Assembly: GCA_003451715.1 (NCBI GenBank)
Contig: DMJN01000118.1
Coordinates: forward strand, 1-18,920
Direction: 5' to 3'
Source of the DNA: Gammaproteobacteria bacterium
GTDB taxonomy: Bacteria > Pseudomonadota > Gammaproteobacteria > Pseudomonadales > Pseudohongiellaceae
Length of the DNA stretch: 18,920 nt
Shown here: piece after piece, positions 7,314-15,344 of the stretch
Layout of the letters: each line of letters begins with the position of its first letter
Position numbering within the stretch: the first letter of the stretch is position 1
The notes under the pieces: generated by a model
Told to the model about the DNA's origin: nothing
The model's input: the letters and a program-made list of their open reading frames with translations, nothing else
The model's database searches: none
Made by a program: the position numbers and the translations under genes

Positions 7314-8824
7314 CTTTGAGAGAGTGTGTATCCACCCCTCTTGCTCATAACGAACAGAAGCTTCTGGTTGATACACGCGGGCTGTTCGCCGAGCACGTGG
7401 CTGACATAGACGATCTGGGTAGTAGTTTGTTGTGCGATGAGATCCAGCATGCCCAGTATCAATTCTCGATGATAATCATCCAAGCCGACGCAGGGTTCAT
7501 CGAGTATTAATATACGAGGGTGTTTGACCATGGCCCTGGCGAGTAGCACAAGGCGCTGTTGACCAAAGGAAATCTCGTGGTAGTAGCTCTTTTCGAATGA
7601 GGCGATGCCAAAAGCCTGCAACCAGTTCCTCGCGACCTCCCATTCTGCTGCTCCACTATCATCATACAATCCAACTGAGTCATAGAAGCCGGAAACTACG
7701 ACATCTAGCACCTTCCATCCCTTCACATACCTGTTATGTAATTCGTTAGACACGACGCCAAAGTGGGCTTTCACATCCCAGACGGTTTCACCACTACCTT
7801 TACAGCGGCCAAAAAGATACACCTCCTGGCCATAGCCTTTATGGTTTTCTCCGTCGATGAGACTCAACAACGTGGATTTTCCACATCCATTGGGACCCTC
7901 GATTAACACGTGGTGATCCTCTTCCATGCGCCAGCTGATGTCGTCCAATACCTGCAGTTCCCCATAACTGGCATCGACATGTTCCAGTCTGATCAAGGCT
8001 TGTTTCGCCGTTACAGTTATCCGTTCACCAGGAATTTTAGCCGGGATCTTTTCCGGTAGAACGGGATTGCCCGCAAGCAAGTGTCTGAAATCATCACTAC
8101 TCGCTACTTTTGTGTGAGAACCCTGACAGAGCATTTGTAAATCTTCCATAACAGCCATGTGAGTCACACCGGGTAAGATATCGCTGGCACGCCGGCAGAG
8201 TTGCAAGCTCGAGAACCCATCATGCAGGAATTTTTCGATACAACTGGCAATACGCTGTTGGGAATCGATATCGATACTCTCTAGCGGATCATCGAGTATC
8301 AGCAACTGGGGTGCCTGGGGTCGCTGAGCGTATAGAGCCCTGCCAAGTAACACCCTGCGCACCTGTCCGGACGAGAGAAAGCGAATACCCTTTGCGGCGA
8401 CCGCTGCCAGGTCCAGGGTAGCGATAAGCTCCGCTAACAAACGATCGTCGTGCTGGTGGTTGGGCCGCGACGATTGTATCAACTCCTGTACCAGGGTTCC
8501 GGAGTCCTGAGCATCTGCACTGTACTCACTGATATCCAGCCGATTGTCTCTGGCCCACAGCCGCTGCTGTTCTTCGAAGGAAACGATGTGAATATCACGC
8601 TCCGGATCAAATTCGGCGGCATATTGCACATAGTTCCCGGACTCGATTCGTTTACCGGCCAGCAGGTTTGCCAGCAGTGTTTTGCCCGCTCCATTGGGCC
8701 CGAACAGACACCAGTGCTGCCCCTGGCTGATCTGAAAATCTTTAATTCGCAGAACCTGGTGTCTGCCGATGCGACACTGGGCATTACAAATAGATACTAG
8801 TGGTGAATTCGAAATAGGGGGCAC
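7310..8824 (-). CDS. modF: ModF-like tandem ATP-binding cassette protein
   Basis: This has 504 residues from a GTG start at 8824 and contains two ABC ATPase domains and no membrane segment. Domain 1: Walker A GPNGAGKT (42-49), signature LSSGQ (150-154), Walker B LLILDDP (174-180), where Asp replaces the usual catalytic Glu. Domain 2: Walker A GPNGCGKS (310-317), signature SFGQQ, Walker B ILILDEP (438-444), H-loop His476. The segment YLFGRCKGSGETVWDVKAHFGVVS closely follows E. coli ModF (LFGRRRGSGETIWDIKKHIG), and the length is near ModF's 490. ModF is linked by name and locus to molybdate uptake in E. coli, but its role is poorly defined. No molybdate transporter genes are visible here, so it is an orphan. 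It is divergent from yaiI, with 108 bases between. Confidence 0.88.
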   Translation of the reverse strand: MPPISNSPLVSICNAQCRIGRHQVLRIKDFQISQGQHWCLFGPNGAGKTLLANLLAGKRIESGNYVQYAAEFDPERDIHIVSFEEQQRLWARDNRLDISEYSADAQDSGTLVQELIQSSRPNHQHDDRLLAELIATLDLAAVAAKGIRFLSSGQVRRVLLGRALYAQRPQAPQLLILDDPLESIDIDSQQRIASCIEKFLHDGFSSLQLCRRASDILPGVTHMAVMEDLQMLCQGSHTKVASSDDFRHLLAGNPVLPEKIPAKIPGERITVTAKQALIRLEHVDASYGELQVLDDISWRMEEDHHVLIEGPNGCGKSTLLSLIDGENHKGYGQEVYLFGRCKGSGETVWDVKAHFGVVSNELHNRYVKGWKVLDVVVSGFYDSVGLYDDSGAAEWEVARNWLQAFGIASFEKSYYHEISFGQQRLVLLARAMVKHPRILILDEPCVGLDDYHRELILGMLDLIAQQTTTQIVYVSHVLGEQPACINQKLLFVMSKRGGYTLSQS

Positions 8825-8893
8825 TCACAAAATGAATCAGGCAACACATTCTAGTTCTTTAGCCAATCCAATGCAGCACGCAATCTCATAGGC

Positions 8894-8899
8894 TACAAT
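8894..8899 (+). promoter_or_regulatory. Possible -10 element for the yaiI transcript
   Basis: TACAAT lies 34 bases before the yaiI start, within the 108-base region divergent from the ModF-like gene. The -35 at 17-base spacing (ATGCAG, 8871-8876) matches poorly, so this is a weak call. Confidence 0.35.
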
Positions 8900-8932
8900 T
8901 CACACCCTGTCTCGGACTGAGGGTTAGAACAT

Positions 8933-9376
8933 TTGAAAATCTGGGTAGATGCCGATGCCTGTCCGGTAGTGATCAAGGACATCCTGGTTCGAGCCGCGGA
9001 GAGAACCGGCGTCGAGCTGACATTTGTCGCAAATCAAGCCATTGAAGTGCCGCCCCATTCCAATATCAGGTCCATCCAGGTGCAGGCAGGATTCGACGTG
9101 GCCGACGACGAGATCGTCACCAGATGCAGCGACGGGGATTTAGTAATAACCAGCGATATTCCACTGGCAGCTGAAGCAATCGAAAAAGGTGCCCTGGCGC
9201 TATCAACCCGGGGCGAGCTGCACACCAGTAGCAACATTAAGGCACGCCTGAACATGCGGGATTTCCTGGACACCATGCGCGCCAGCGGCGTCAATACCGG
9301 AGGCCCGCCGGCCATGAACCACAACGACCGCAAAACATTCGCCGATCAATTGGATAGGTTGTTAGCCAAGCGTTAG
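8933..9376 (+). CDS. yaiI: YaiI/YqxD family protein (DUF188)
   Basis: The protein has 147 residues from a TTG start, with GAGGG about 9 bases upstream. The start is fixed by the family's typical opening, [18 protein letters not shown]. The family's core is visible: VDADACP with conserved acidic residues, [35 protein letters not shown] and the C-terminal [27 protein letters not shown]. The length is typical. These cytoplasmic proteins have a PIN/NYN-like nuclease-related fold, but their biological role is not settled. The TAG stop overlaps by one base with a GTG that could start the following DUF599 gene (TAGTG), so translational coupling is possible. Confidence 0.95.
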   Translation: MKIWVDADACPVVIKDILVRAAERTGVELTFVANQAIEVPPHSNIRSIQVQAGFDVADDEIVTRCSDGDLVITSDIPLAAEAIEKGALALSTRGELHTSSNIKARLNMRDFLDTMRASGVNTGGPPAMNHNDRKTFADQLDRLLAKR

Positions 9377-9423
9377 TGTCCCCTGCATTGCTTTTAACTG
9401 GCGTTACCCGTAAGCTGCGCGCC

Positions 9424-10170
9424 ATGGAATTTGCCCCACTCGATATCATCAGTTTCCTGTTCTTCTTATGTAGCTGGTTTGGCTACGCCCTGTTCGCCAG
9501 AATAGCCGCCAGGAAGCGCAATAGCCTGGCCAGCGTACTGTATCGCTACCGCCAGGAATGGGTGCGTAAACTCAGTAACAGCGGTATGAGCGAGGTGGAT
9601 GCAGAGTTGCTGGCCAGCCTTGAGAAACAAGTGTCTTTTCTTGCCAGTACATCGCTGCTAATTCTGGCCAGCCTGGTAACGGTACTGAGTACCGCCAGCG
9701 ATATGTTCATGAATATTTCCACGCTGTGGTTCGTCGACGAAGTGCCCCTGCAAGTAGTACAGTTAAAACTGTTGCTGATGATTTTTATTTTCATTTATGG
9801 ATTCTTTACCTTCACCTGGTCGATACGACAATACGGATTTTGTTTTATCCTGTTCGGATCATCATTCCATACGGTGAAGTACTACAAGGAAGCTGAGCAC
9901 TACAAGGCGATCGCTGCACAGAGAAACTTCAAAGCCATGACCAAGGTGCTGGACCGGGCCGCGCACAGCTATAATTACGGCATCAGGGCCTATTATTTCG
10001 CGATGGCGGCCCTGGCCTGGTTCATCAATTCCTGGTTCTTTATGATCGCCTGTGCCGTCGTCATCGTTGTGCTGTATCGTCGTGAATTCAAATCAAGCTC
10101 GCTGCAGGCGATGGTCAGTGCACGCCTGGTGGATAACGTGCACGACGAAGATGCGATCGACTTCGATTGA
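9424..10170 (+). CDS. DUF599-family membrane protein
   Basis: I favour the ATG at 9424 (248 residues, MEFAPLDIISF), since family members usually begin just before the first helix. An in-frame GTG at 9376, overlapping the yaiI stop, would add 16 residues; neither has a strong ribosome-binding site. There are about four membrane segments: residues 6-24 (DIISFLFFLCSWFGYALFA), about 75-95 (VSFLASTSLLILASLVTVLS), 109-140 (LKLLLMIFIFIYGFFTFTWSI and what follows), and 186-215 (YYFAMAALAWFINSWFFMIA, VVIVVLYRREF). The motifs WFGY near the start, SIRQYGFC and RAYYFAMAALAWFINSW are typical of DUF599. The function is unknown. Its end is only 16 bases from the convergent esterase stop. Confidence 0.85.
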   Translation: MEFAPLDIISFLFFLCSWFGYALFARIAARKRNSLASVLYRYRQEWVRKLSNSGMSEVDAELLASLEKQVSFLASTSLLILASLVTVLSTASDMFMNISTLWFVDEVPLQVVQLKLLLMIFIFIYGFFTFTWSIRQYGFCFILFGSSFHTVKYYKEAEHYKAIAAQRNFKAMTKVLDRAAHSYNYGIRAYYFAMAALAWFINSWFFMIACAVVIVVLYRREFKSSSLQAMVSARLVDNVHDEDAIDFD

Positions 10171-10186
10171 ATTTCCTGTCCGCGAA

Positions 10187-11206
10187 TCAGGGCCGCTTTC
10201 CCAGGGCTCGTTGCATGACTTCGTGCTGAATAGTCATCATGTGACCAATCGAACGGCGCCAGTATTCTGAATTATGCCGCCCACGACTCTGCATGTAGTC
10301 GAACGGTACATTATTGACCATCAACAGCTGAGCCAACTCTCGTGCTTCGCTTATCAGACCATCTTCAGTACCTGAGTCCACATAAATATGTGGCATCTGG
10401 CTCCTTGGCACATTGTAGATAATTTGAAACGGATCATATGCCTCGGCCTGCTCTGCGGTTTCGAAGTCAATGCCTTGCGGAGTACGCTCTTGCTGAGTGC
10501 TGAATCCTGGAATATCGATGATCTCGGAGATAAAGGCATCCGCCTCGTCGAGACGTGCCTGTTGCTCCGGGCTTCGCTCCCCGGGTGTGCGTTCTACACC
10601 AGCACGAATTTCTTCCGCCCGCGTGCGAGCAAAACTCAAGGCTCCACTGGTACTACCAATGGAGATAAACATGTCGGCGTGTCTCAATCCTAATGAAAAT
10701 GCAGCAAAGCCGCCCATCGATAGGCCGGAAATCGCGCGGCCTTCCCGGTTGGCTTCTGTACGAAAATTCGCGTCAACATGGCCAATCACGTCCTCAATCA
10801 GATGATCTTCCCAATTGTTCTGCTGGCCGCCTGCACTGCTGGCATAGTTGACAAACCAGCTATTGCCGCCATCTGGCAACACCAGGATCAGCTCATCGAG
10901 ATTGCGGGCATAAAAAGCGCCCGCCAGGTTTCTGCCCCATACCGTATAGTTCTGCATGTAGCCATGCAGCAGATAGAGCACAGGGTAAGATCTCTCGCTA
11001 GTGTGGTAGTCCGAAGGCAGTACGATATCGAACTTCATCATGCGGTCTACCGCCGGACTGAAAAATTCCACCGTTTCCAGTCCGGGCGGGATGGGCGCAG
11101 CAATCGGAACGCGCACCGCGTTATCCTGCGCCAGCGCACCGTTCAGCAGCGCAACAAACGCGGCAATCGCGACAATAACTTTGGCTAGACGAGAAATATT
11201 CATCAT
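10187..11206 (-). CDS. Secreted esterase (esterase D / antigen 85-type alpha/beta hydrolase)
   Basis: The protein has 339 residues (or 338, as two ATGs are adjacent at 11206 and 11203). A signal peptide of about 26 residues ends at ALAQ. The alpha/beta-hydrolase core is complete: PVLYLLHGYMQNYTVW (oxyanion region, LHG at 80-82), the nucleophile elbow GLSMGG with Ser163, the acid in YVDSGTEDGL (Asp282 likely) and the catalytic His311 in GRHNSEYW. The Glu/Arg-rich insert at about 195-250 forms part of a cap. By family it should cleave short acyl esters, S-formylglutathione-like thioesters or polysaccharide-linked esters; export argues for periplasmic or extracellular ester substrates. A possible -10 (TATAAC, minus strand, 11245-11240) lies 34 bases upstream. 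The gene diverges from the NTF2-like gene at 11374. Confidence 0.9.
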   Translation of the reverse strand: MMNISRLAKVIVAIAAFVALLNGALAQDNAVRVPIAAPIPPGLETVEFFSPAVDRMMKFDIVLPSDYHTSERSYPVLYLLHGYMQNYTVWGRNLAGAFYARNLDELILVLPDGGNSWFVNYASSAGGQQNNWEDHLIEDVIGHVDANFRTEANREGRAISGLSMGGFAAFSLGLRHADMFISIGSTSGALSFARTRAEEIRAGVERTPGERSPEQQARLDEADAFISEIIDIPGFSTQQERTPQGIDFETAEQAEAYDPFQIIYNVPRSQMPHIYVDSGTEDGLISEARELAQLLMVNNVPFDYMQSRGRHNSEYWRRSIGHMMTIQHEVMQRALGKRP

Positions 11207-11239
11207 GATTCAAACGAGCTTGCTGGGTTCCTGCCACGG

Positions 11240-11314
11240 GTTATAGCACTATTTGGCTTCTTCCGCTCCTAATACCTATCCCAGGTTCTAACCGGGCGCA
11301 GGGGGTGCTATATT
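11240..11314. promoter_or_regulatory. Possible divergent promoters between the esterase and NTF2-like genes
   Basis: The 167-base divergent region holds TATAAC on the minus strand (11245-11240) before the esterase. On the plus strand it holds TATATT (11309-11314), with TTCTAA 17 bases upstream (11286-11291), before the NTF2-like gene. Both are partial matches to sigma-70 elements. Confidence 0.35.
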
Positions 11315-11373
11315 TTTACGGATACAAGCGAGAACGAACGAATCACACTGCAGTAAAGAGAAGGAATCAAGCG

Positions 11374-11871
11374 ATGAAAATTTTAGTAAAGTCTCTGCTA
11401 CTCATTATCTATAGCGTTTGCCTAAGCACTGCCGCTGCCCAGGGCAATGCTGAGGACGAAGAGCGGCAGGCAATTCTGGCGGTGGCCGATGCTTTCTTCG
11501 AAGCACTGGCGAACCGAGATCGGGCCGCCCTGGAAGCGATCCTGGTTCCCGGTTCTCTGAATATTTCCACATCCCAAAGTGCCAACGGTGATACCAATTA
11601 TTCCATAAGAGATTACCAGGAAATGGTGAGTTCGCTCTCCACGCCCGGCGGTTCCCGTACCGAACGCTACTGGGACGCCACGGTATTGATTCAGGGCAAC
11701 ATAGCCGTGTTCTGGGCACCCTATGATTTTCATGTGGAGGGCGAATTCAGCCACTGCGGCATCGATTCATTCCAACTGGTGAAACAACAGGGGCGATGGT
11801 TGCTCAGTAACCTGAGTTGGACTATAGAACCCAGTGGCTGTGCCGAGAGTCCTTTAGGACCTCTGCGTTAG
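11374..11871 (+). CDS. Secreted NTF2/SnoaL-like (DUF4440-type) protein
   Basis: The start is set at ATG 11374 (165 residues): AAGGA lies 8 bases upstream and the protein then begins with a proper signal peptide (MKILVKSLLLIIYSVCLSTAAAQ). A longer reading from 11305 would put 23 charged residues in front of it. The mature protein has the NTF2-like cone-fold pattern: AILAVADAFFEALANRDRAALEAIL helix pair, then strands through ERYWDATVLIQGNIAVFWAPYDFHVEG and FQLVKQQGRWLLSNLSWTIE. Such proteins bind small ligands or act as enzymes; the exported single-domain group is largely uncharacterised. A Cys pair (CGIDS, SGCAES) could form a disulphide after export. It ends 9 bases before the stop of the convergent SDR gene. 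Confidence 0.82.
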   Translation: MKILVKSLLLIIYSVCLSTAAAQGNAEDEERQAILAVADAFFEALANRDRAALEAILVPGSLNISTSQSANGDTNYSIRDYQEMVSSLSTPGGSRTERYWDATVLIQGNIAVFWAPYDFHVEGEFSHCGIDSFQLVKQQGRWLLSNLSWTIEPSGCAESPLGPLR

Positions 11872-11880
11872 CAAGAACTG

Positions 11881-12639
11881 CTAACTACGCAAATAGGACG
11901 CACCATTCACATCGATAATAGTGCCGGTGGAAAATTCGGCCCCTTCCGAGCAGAGAAACAGCACTGCGTGGGCCACTTCCTCCGGTTCGGCCACGCGATT
12001 GAACGGACTCTGGGCTCTTATCTCATCGCCTTCCTCGCTTTGCAGTCTGTCTGCGGTGAGTTCGGTATTCACGAAACCGGGAGCAACCGCCCCAACAAAG
12101 ATGTTATGGGGAGCCAGTGCCACAGCCAGGGATTGGCTCAGTGCATTCAGACCTGCCTTGCTGGCGCCGTAGGCAGGCTTTAAGGGTTCTCCGCGAAATG
12201 CGCCTCCCGAAGTGACGTTTACGATTCTTCCACCCCCTGTTTCGATCATGTGTCGAGCTGCACAGAAACAGACATTAGCCGGGCCACTGAGATTGGTATC
12301 GAGTGTCTGGCGCCAGGCAGCTTGCCAATTCTCAAAGGATGTAGACTCGATTGGATGGTAGATACCGAAGCCGGCATTATTCACTACTATATCCAGGCTT
12401 TCGAAGCTGCTTAGGACTGAATTCACAGCCTCGCTAACTTGTTGCGCGTCGGCTATATCTGCCTGGATGCCAAGGTGACCGGTTCCGTTCAGTGCAGCCA
12501 GCGTCGCATCGGCGGCGGCCTGGTTGGCGCGATACAGAATGGCAACTCTGGCGCCCTTCTCTGCAAATGCTGTCGCAATGGCACGACCAATTCCTCGCGA
12601 ACCACCGGTGACCAGAACCGTCTTGCCATTGAAATTCAT
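11881..12639 (-). CDS. SDR-family oxidoreductase (FabG-like)
   Basis: The protein has 252 residues. It has the classical short-chain dehydrogenase layout: TGGSRGIG cofactor motif (11-18), Arg37 after the second strand (LYRA), which favours NADP, NNAG (87-90), Asn116, and the catalytic Ser144, Tyr157 and Lys161 (YGASK). The C-terminal half continues with APGFVNTEL and ends STGTIIDVNGASYLRS, typical of 3-oxoacyl-ACP reductase-like enzymes. The substrate cannot be read from sequence; keto/hydroxy interconversion of an acyl or alicyclic compound is likely. It is cytoplasmic. It starts 15 bases after the GAPDH stop, so the two are almost certainly one operon, an unusual pairing. Confidence 0.92.
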   Translation of the reverse strand: MNFNGKTVLVTGGSRGIGRAIATAFAEKGARVAILYRANQAAADATLAALNGTGHLGIQADIADAQQVSEAVNSVLSSFESLDIVVNNAGFGIYHPIESTSFENWQAAWRQTLDTNLSGPANVCFCAARHMIETGGGRIVNVTSGGAFRGEPLKPAYGASKAGLNALSQSLAVALAPHNIFVGAVAPGFVNTELTADRLQSEEGDEIRAQSPFNRVAEPEEVAHAVLFLCSEGAEFSTGTIIDVNGASYLRS

Positions 12640-12654
12640 TGCTGTCTTTTTTAG

Positions 12655-13680
12655 TTAAGCCGAAGCGCTAAGCCCATCCATTTGAGCCAGCCTGCCGATC
12701 AATTCTTCCACCCGGGTGCTGTAACCCCACTCGTTATCATACCAGCTCACTACTTTGACAAGATTGCCATCCTGCACCAGCGTCAGCGGCGCATCGAAGA
12801 TGCTGGAATGGGGATTGCCGATAATATCGCTGCTGACGATCTCTTCTTCCGAATAAGCCAGTATGCCACTCATGGCGCCGAGCGCTGCGTCACGCATGGC
12901 CTCGTTCACAAGCTCAGCGGTAACAACTGCTTCGAGATCCACGGTCAGATCCACCAGGCTGCCATCGGGCACCGGCACGCGCATCGCCATGCCATCAAGT
13001 TTGCCCTTCAATTCAGGCAATACCAGGCCGATTGCCCTGGCGGCACCCGTGGACGTGGGCACGATATTGGTGGCGGCATGACGGGAGCGGCGCTTGTCTT
13101 TGTGGGGGGAGTCGATCAGCCGCTGACTGGAGGTATAGGCGTGCACCGTTGTGAGCAATCCCCGTTTGATGCCGAAATTTTCATGCAACACCTTAGCCAG
13201 CGGTGCTGCGCAGTTAGTAGTACAGCTGGCACTACTAATGATGGTACTGTCTTCAGTCACCACATGATCGTTGACACCGGTAACCAGCGTGGCATCCAAG
13301 AGATCCTTGCAGGGTACAGTCAGCAGAACCCGCCTCGCACCAGCGGCCAGATGTTTGTTCAGATCATCGAGATAAGGAAACACGCCGGAGCTCTCGATAA
13401 CATAGTCAATCTGCAGCTCTTTCCATGGCAGCCTGGCTGGATCTTTCTCGCACAATACCTGGAAGGGATCATCATCGATAACAATCTGATCACCACCATG
13501 GCTCACCTTTCCGGCGTAGGTTCCGTGGGTGCTGTCATATTTGAGGGCGTAGGCGAGTTGGTCAATGCTGGCAAGATCATTTACCGCAACCACATCATAA
13601 TGCCCGCGCATCTTGGCGATACGCATGATGGTGCGGCCGATACGGCCGAATCCGTTAATCGCGATGCGTGGGACAGTCAT
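12655..13680 (-). CDS. gap: Type I glyceraldehyde-3-phosphate dehydrogenase
   Basis: The protein has 341 residues; ATG at 13680 follows GGAG by 8 bases. The NAD-binding motif is INGFGRIGR (8-16), with Asp35 in VNDL, which points to NAD rather than NADP. The catalytic centre is SASCTTNC with Cys153, and the partner His180 lies in TTVHAYTSSQ. The phosphate-binding region NIVPTSTGAARAIG and the closing SWYDNEWGYSTRV are canonical. It oxidises glyceraldehyde-3-phosphate to 1,3-bisphosphoglycerate in glycolysis/gluconeogenesis. The closely related erythrose-4-phosphate dehydrogenase is less likely, because the HAYTSSQ and NIVPTSTGA motifs are of the GAPDH kind. No other glycolytic gene is beside it; it leads a two-gene unit with the SDR gene, with 125 bases upstream to the thiolase-like gene. 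Confidence 0.95.
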   Translation of the reverse strand: MTVPRIAINGFGRIGRTIMRIAKMRGHYDVVAVNDLASIDQLAYALKYDSTHGTYAGKVSHGGDQIVIDDDPFQVLCEKDPARLPWKELQIDYVIESSGVFPYLDDLNKHLAAGARRVLLTVPCKDLLDATLVTGVNDHVVTEDSTIISSASCTTNCAAPLAKVLHENFGIKRGLLTTVHAYTSSQRLIDSPHKDKRRSRHAATNIVPTSTGAARAIGLVLPELKGKLDGMAMRVPVPDGSLVDLTVDLEAVVTAELVNEAMRDAALGAMSGILAYSEEEIVSSDIIGNPHSSIFDAPLTLVQDGNLVKVVSWYDNEWGYSTRVEELIGRLAQMDGLSASA

Positions 13681-13805
13681 TTAGTTTGCTCCGTTTAAAT
13701 TGCTGAGAAAATTCAGACAAGCGTCTCTTCCGAGTTGGCGCCGTATCCCGATCCTGGTTTTTCCTGTTCACGTGTAGTCATGTTCTATTTCGAATTCAGT
13801 TTTCA

Positions 13806-15344
13806 CTAAAGTGGCGTAAACGTATTCATACCATCCATGCTTAATACTGTGCCAGGTCTCCCTATTTGTTCACTCTCTGTCATGGATTGCAGCAATGCAG
13901 GATCCGCTGGCGTATTCGCAACAAACCGATTGTCGTTGTTGGCAAGGCGGCCAACTATAATACCTTTTTCTGGTACACCCCGATTAAAGCACACCGTGTA
14001 GGTTTCAATCGTCGCATTTCCCTGAGGTGTCTCGGTAAACGGCGGACTCTCCATACTATCGATCTCCGCCTGATAACTGGATGGTTTCTCACGTTGCCAT
14101 TTCCCCTGCAGCGGGATTGCCGAGTAAACACCGGTGGCGTGCTTGCTCAGGTAGCCGCCATTGGCTGTAACCAGGCCATACCGGGTGGCATTCGCCCTGA
14201 GCAAAGGCAGCATGCTGGCTACACCATGCAGCGTGTAATTATTGCCTGGCCCACCGAAGAAGGGCAGCCCGCCGGTAACGGTAAATCCGCGAGGATCATC
14301 GTAGGACAATCCCAGTTCATCACAGGCTATTTCTACCGCCGAAGGAAAGCAGGAATAGCAATCGAAATAAGCCATGTCATCCACAGACTTGCCTGCCATT
14401 GCCAGTGCTTTCTGCGCATTCAGCTCAAGCGCTGGAGCCGAGGAATAATTCACCCGCTCACTTACCATCAGCTTCTCATTGGCCTCGCCGCAGCCGTGTA
14501 GAAAAACCCATTTCGATTGCGCGATACCCAATTCCCTGGCCTTGGCAACCGATGTCATGATCACGGCGGCACCCTGGTTTACACTGTCCATGGCATTCAT
14601 CCACTTCGGATAGGGGTAACAGATCAGGCGATTCTCGGGACTGACCGTGGTGAGTTCCCGGGCGTTACGCCGCACGCCATAGTAGGAATAGGGATTGTCT
14701 GCTGCGACTTCGCTGAAGTTCTGGAAGAGTTGACCCATCTGCAGCATGTGCTGGTCCAAAGAATTCCCCTGTTTCGCGCGCAGCGCATTCTCGAACAGCG
14801 GGTAGGTTTGAATGGGTATGCCAATACCGTGGGCGAATTCATGGGGCGTCATCAGTTTCTCACCCAGCCCACGGTCTTCCTGTGAACCGGGGTCATGTTC
14901 CTGCCAGTCCAGCATGATGTCGGCACGCAGTGCCCGTTGTGCTGTCTTGATCGCTTCGGAACCGGCAATAAGGGCCACGGCGATATCCCCTTCACTGATG
15001 CGTTCGGCGATTTCGTTTATGTATTTCTGGGGTGTATTGCCCCCCACGTTGCCATAGACCGCATTAACCGGATCAGCCCCGATACGGCGGGCAATGGCAC
15101 GAGGCGGATTCTCAGCCCGTCCGAAGGGAATCTGCAGGCGCGGCCGGTTGGTGGAGTCGGGGAAGATGCGGATGGCGAAAACCGTATCGATGTGTGCCGC
15201 CAGTTCCGATCCAATGCCGCTATCCGCAAGCGCCGCACCGGCAGCTAATGCCGCGATACCCATCGGTGGATGGGCCTCTTCGGGGGGGACCTCTTTCTCG
15301 GTAAACTGGCCGGCGCCCACCAGTATTGGTGTCGAATCTTCCAC
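13806..15344 (-). CDS. Thiolase-like protein (TLP1/SCP-x related) lacking the catalytic Cys-His-Cys
   Basis: The protein has 512 residues from a GTG start at 15344 that shares one base with the upstream TAG stop (TAGTG). The thiolase fold is recognisable: PILVGAGQFTE at the start, GDIAVALIAGSEAIKTA (119-135), MNAMDSVNQGAAVIMTS, YFDCYSCFPSAVEIACDELGL, VTGGLPFFGGPGNNYTLHG. The usual nucleophilic Cys position falls in GNVGGNTPQ (98-106) and is not Cys; the GHP histidine position reads GGP in FFGGPGNNY; the second Cys region reads ANGGYLSKH. About 100 extra C-terminal residues suit the additional C-terminal domain of thiolase-like protein type 1. Annotation as acetyl-CoA acetyltransferase would thus mislead; CoA-ester binding or another reaction is more likely. 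It is the last gene of a four-gene run. Confidence 0.85.
   Translation of the reverse strand: MEDSTPILVGAGQFTEKEVPPEEAHPPMGIAALAAGAALADSGIGSELAAHIDTVFAIRIFPDSTNRPRLQIPFGRAENPPRAIARRIGADPVNAVYGNVGGNTPQKYINEIAERISEGDIAVALIAGSEAIKTAQRALRADIMLDWQEHDPGSQEDRGLGEKLMTPHEFAHGIGIPIQTYPLFENALRAKQGNSLDQHMLQMGQLFQNFSEVAADNPYSYYGVRRNARELTTVSPENRLICYPYPKWMNAMDSVNQGAAVIMTSVAKARELGIAQSKWVFLHGCGEANEKLMVSERVNYSSAPALELNAQKALAMAGKSVDDMAYFDCYSCFPSAVEIACDELGLSYDDPRGFTVTGGLPFFGGPGNNYTLHGVASMLPLLRANATRYGLVTANGGYLSKHATGVYSAIPLQGKWQREKPSSYQAEIDSMESPPFTETPQGNATIETYTVCFNRGVPEKGIIVGRLANNDNRFVANTPADPALLQSMTESEQIGRPGTVLSMDGMNTFTPL

Noticed and set aside
11850..11861. GTCC-TTTA-GGAC hairpin at the end of the NTF2-like gene as a terminator
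   Set aside because: The stem is only 4 bp, lies inside the coding region and lacks a following T-run.
12682..13698. A 338-codon open frame on the plus strand opposite GAPDH
   Set aside because: It lies wholly antisense to a clear GAPDH gene, its translation is His/Gly/Ile-rich without domain features, and it is explained by codon bias of the opposite strand.
13866..14501. A 211-codon open frame on the plus strand opposite the thiolase-like gene
   Set aside because: It is antisense to a well-supported gene, has no recognisable motif, and is a shadow of biased codon use.
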